Source: Paenarthrobacter nitroguajacolicus
Lineage (GTDB): Bacteria; Actinomycetota; Actinomycetes; Actinomycetales; Micrococcaceae
DNA length: 64,000 nucleotides
Direction of reading: 5' to 3'
Assembly (NCBI RefSeq): GCF_029952445.1
Contig: NZ_JAQPPK010000006.1
Coordinates: 62,001-126,000 of the forward strand
Part shown: piece by piece, positions 63,138 to 64,000 of the stretch
How the letters are laid out: each line of letters begins with the position of its first letter
Position numbering within the stretch: the first letter of the stretch is position 1
Program-made: the position numbers and the translations under genes
Notes under the pieces: model-generated
Database searches by the model: none
The model's input: only the letters and a program-made list of their open reading frames with translations
What the model was told of the DNA's origin: nothing

Positions 63138-64000
63138 ATGACCGTCGCAGCGCACACGGACCCCGCAACAGTCCAGACAATCGTGGCGGAGTCATTCCAG
63201 GAGTGGAGCCGGGCCATCTCCGCGTCCTTCGTTCCCCTCGCAGCAACGGGGCCCAGGAACGCAACATTCCACGGCGTCATGCGTGCCCGCGTATTGGGCC
63301 AGATCTCAGTGGTGGAAGTTACGGCCGGACCCCATACAGTCCTCCGCACGCCGGAACTGATTGCCGGATCCACGGGTCGATTTTTCAAACTCAGCATCCA
63401 GCTCACGGGATCCGGACGACTGGTCCAGGACGATCGGGAAGCCGTACTTCGCCCGGGCGATCTCTCCATCTACGACACCTCCCGCCCCTATCAGCTGACT
63501 TTCGACGACGACTTCCGCACTTTGGTGCTGATGTTCCCGCATGTGTTGCTCGATTTGCCGGCGGAGGCCATGGGACACGTGACCGCGCTCCGGATACCGG
63601 GCGACGAGGGCCTGGGAGAACTCATCAGCCCCTTCCTGGTGAAGCTGGCGGACAACCTCGAAGCCCTCTCCGGCACCAATGGCCTGCGGCTGGTCCACAA
63701 TGCACTGGACCTGGTCACAACACTGTTCAATGGCGAACTCGACCAGCTCATTGAAACCGGCCGGGACCCGCATCTTCTCCTGCTGGGCCGCATTCATGAC
63801 TACATCGAAGCCAACCTCGGCGACCCGGAACTCTCCCCTGGGACCATCGCCGCAGCCCATTACATCTCCACCCGCCACCTGCATGACCTTTTCCAGGAAA
63901 TCGGCACCACCGTGGCATCTTCCATCAGGCAGCGCCGCCTTGAGCGGTGTCGGCGCGACCTGAGGGACCCGGTGCTGGCGGACCGTCCAGTCACGGCCAT
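63138..64000 (+). CDS. AraC-family regulator, FeaR-like, C-terminus cut by window edge
   Basis: The frame is open from the ATG at 63138 to the right edge. Its N-terminal half matches the AraC-binding-like domain of FeaR/PobR regulators (FQEWSRAISASFVPL, FFKLSIQLTGSGRLVQDDREA, LRPGDLSIYDTSRPYQL). The first helix-turn-helix begins at DYIEANLGDPELSPGTIAAAHYISTRHLHDLFQEIG and the second is missing past the edge. FeaR activates phenylethylamine and tyramine oxidation genes in Enterobacteria. Strong ribosome site AAGGGAG upstream. Confidence 0.88.
   Translation, partial: MTVAAHTDPATVQTIVAESFQEWSRAISASFVPLAATGPRNATFHGVMRARVLGQISVVEVTAGPHTVLRTPELIAGSTGRFFKLSIQLTGSGRLVQDDREAVLRPGDLSIYDTSRPYQLTFDDDFRTLVLMFPHVLLDLPAEAMGHVTALRIPGDEGLGELISPFLVKLADNLEALSGTNGLRLVHNALDLVTTLFNGELDQLIETGRDPHLLLLGRIHDYIEANLGDPELSPGTIAAAHYISTRHLHDLFQEIGTTVASSIRQRRLERCRRDLRDPVLADRPVTA

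Overview
The window looks like a chromosomal segment of a high-GC Gram-positive actinobacterium, most likely of the Arthrobacter/Paenarthrobacter group (Micrococcaceae). This is an inference from gene content, gene order and codon use; no database search was possible. Nearly everything is housekeeping or metabolic. I see no insertion sequence, prophage, integrase or CRISPR array. All long antisense frames are shadows produced by high-GC codon use.

Layout. 1-6.2 kb: a dynamin-like GTPase (cut by the left edge), tRNA-Glu(CUC) and tRNA-Gln(CUG), a HAD hydrolase, gltX, a fumarylacetoacetate-hydrolase-family enzyme and an MBL-fold hydrolase, all on the minus strand. 6.2-6.6 kb: two head-to-head arrays of a 32-bp repeat. 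6.6-9 kb: ilvE and leuB. 9-14.3 kb: a NarL/LuxR-type two-component system followed by an FtsX/MacB-like ABC transporter. 14.3-19.6 kb: a second copy of the 32-bp repeat structure, metG and a second ABC exporter. 19.8-27.2 kb: serA and the branched-chain amino acid genes ilvC, ilvN, ilvB, a 17-codon ilvB leader peptide with a transcription attenuator, and ilvD. 27.5-31.3 kb: a membrane-anchored protein, a PQQ-type sugar dehydrogenase lipoprotein, duplicated tRNA-Lys units, a MarR regulator, a Bcp peroxiredoxin and tRNA-Leu. 31.4-45.5 kb: an orphan peptide-binding lipoprotein, mqo, an RND efflux pump, a luciferase-like monooxygenase with a MarR regulator, and several small single-gene units. 45.5-51.4 kb: the NAD synthesis operon nrtR-nadA-nadB-nadC-nifS behind a clear palindromic operator. 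51.5-58.2 kb: an Lrp regulator, an APC permease, and an operon for a 2-oxoacid/acetoin dehydrogenase E1 whose E2 is replaced by a free lipoyl domain and a separate alpha/beta hydrolase. 58.3-64 kb: an MHS transporter, an IclR regulator, a MoaF-like protein, an APC permease and a FeaR-like AraC regulator cut by the right edge, probably the start of an amine-catabolism cluster.

Regulation is the richest layer. At least twelve genes carry a TAnnnT hexamer exactly 6 or 7 nt before the start codon and probably make leaderless mRNAs. The ilvB leader and leuB share the same promoter geometry and a GTGAGA box. The two-component system and its ABC transporter share a 16-bp palindrome. CRP/GlxR-like and TetR-like palindromes occur at serA and in the catabolic region.
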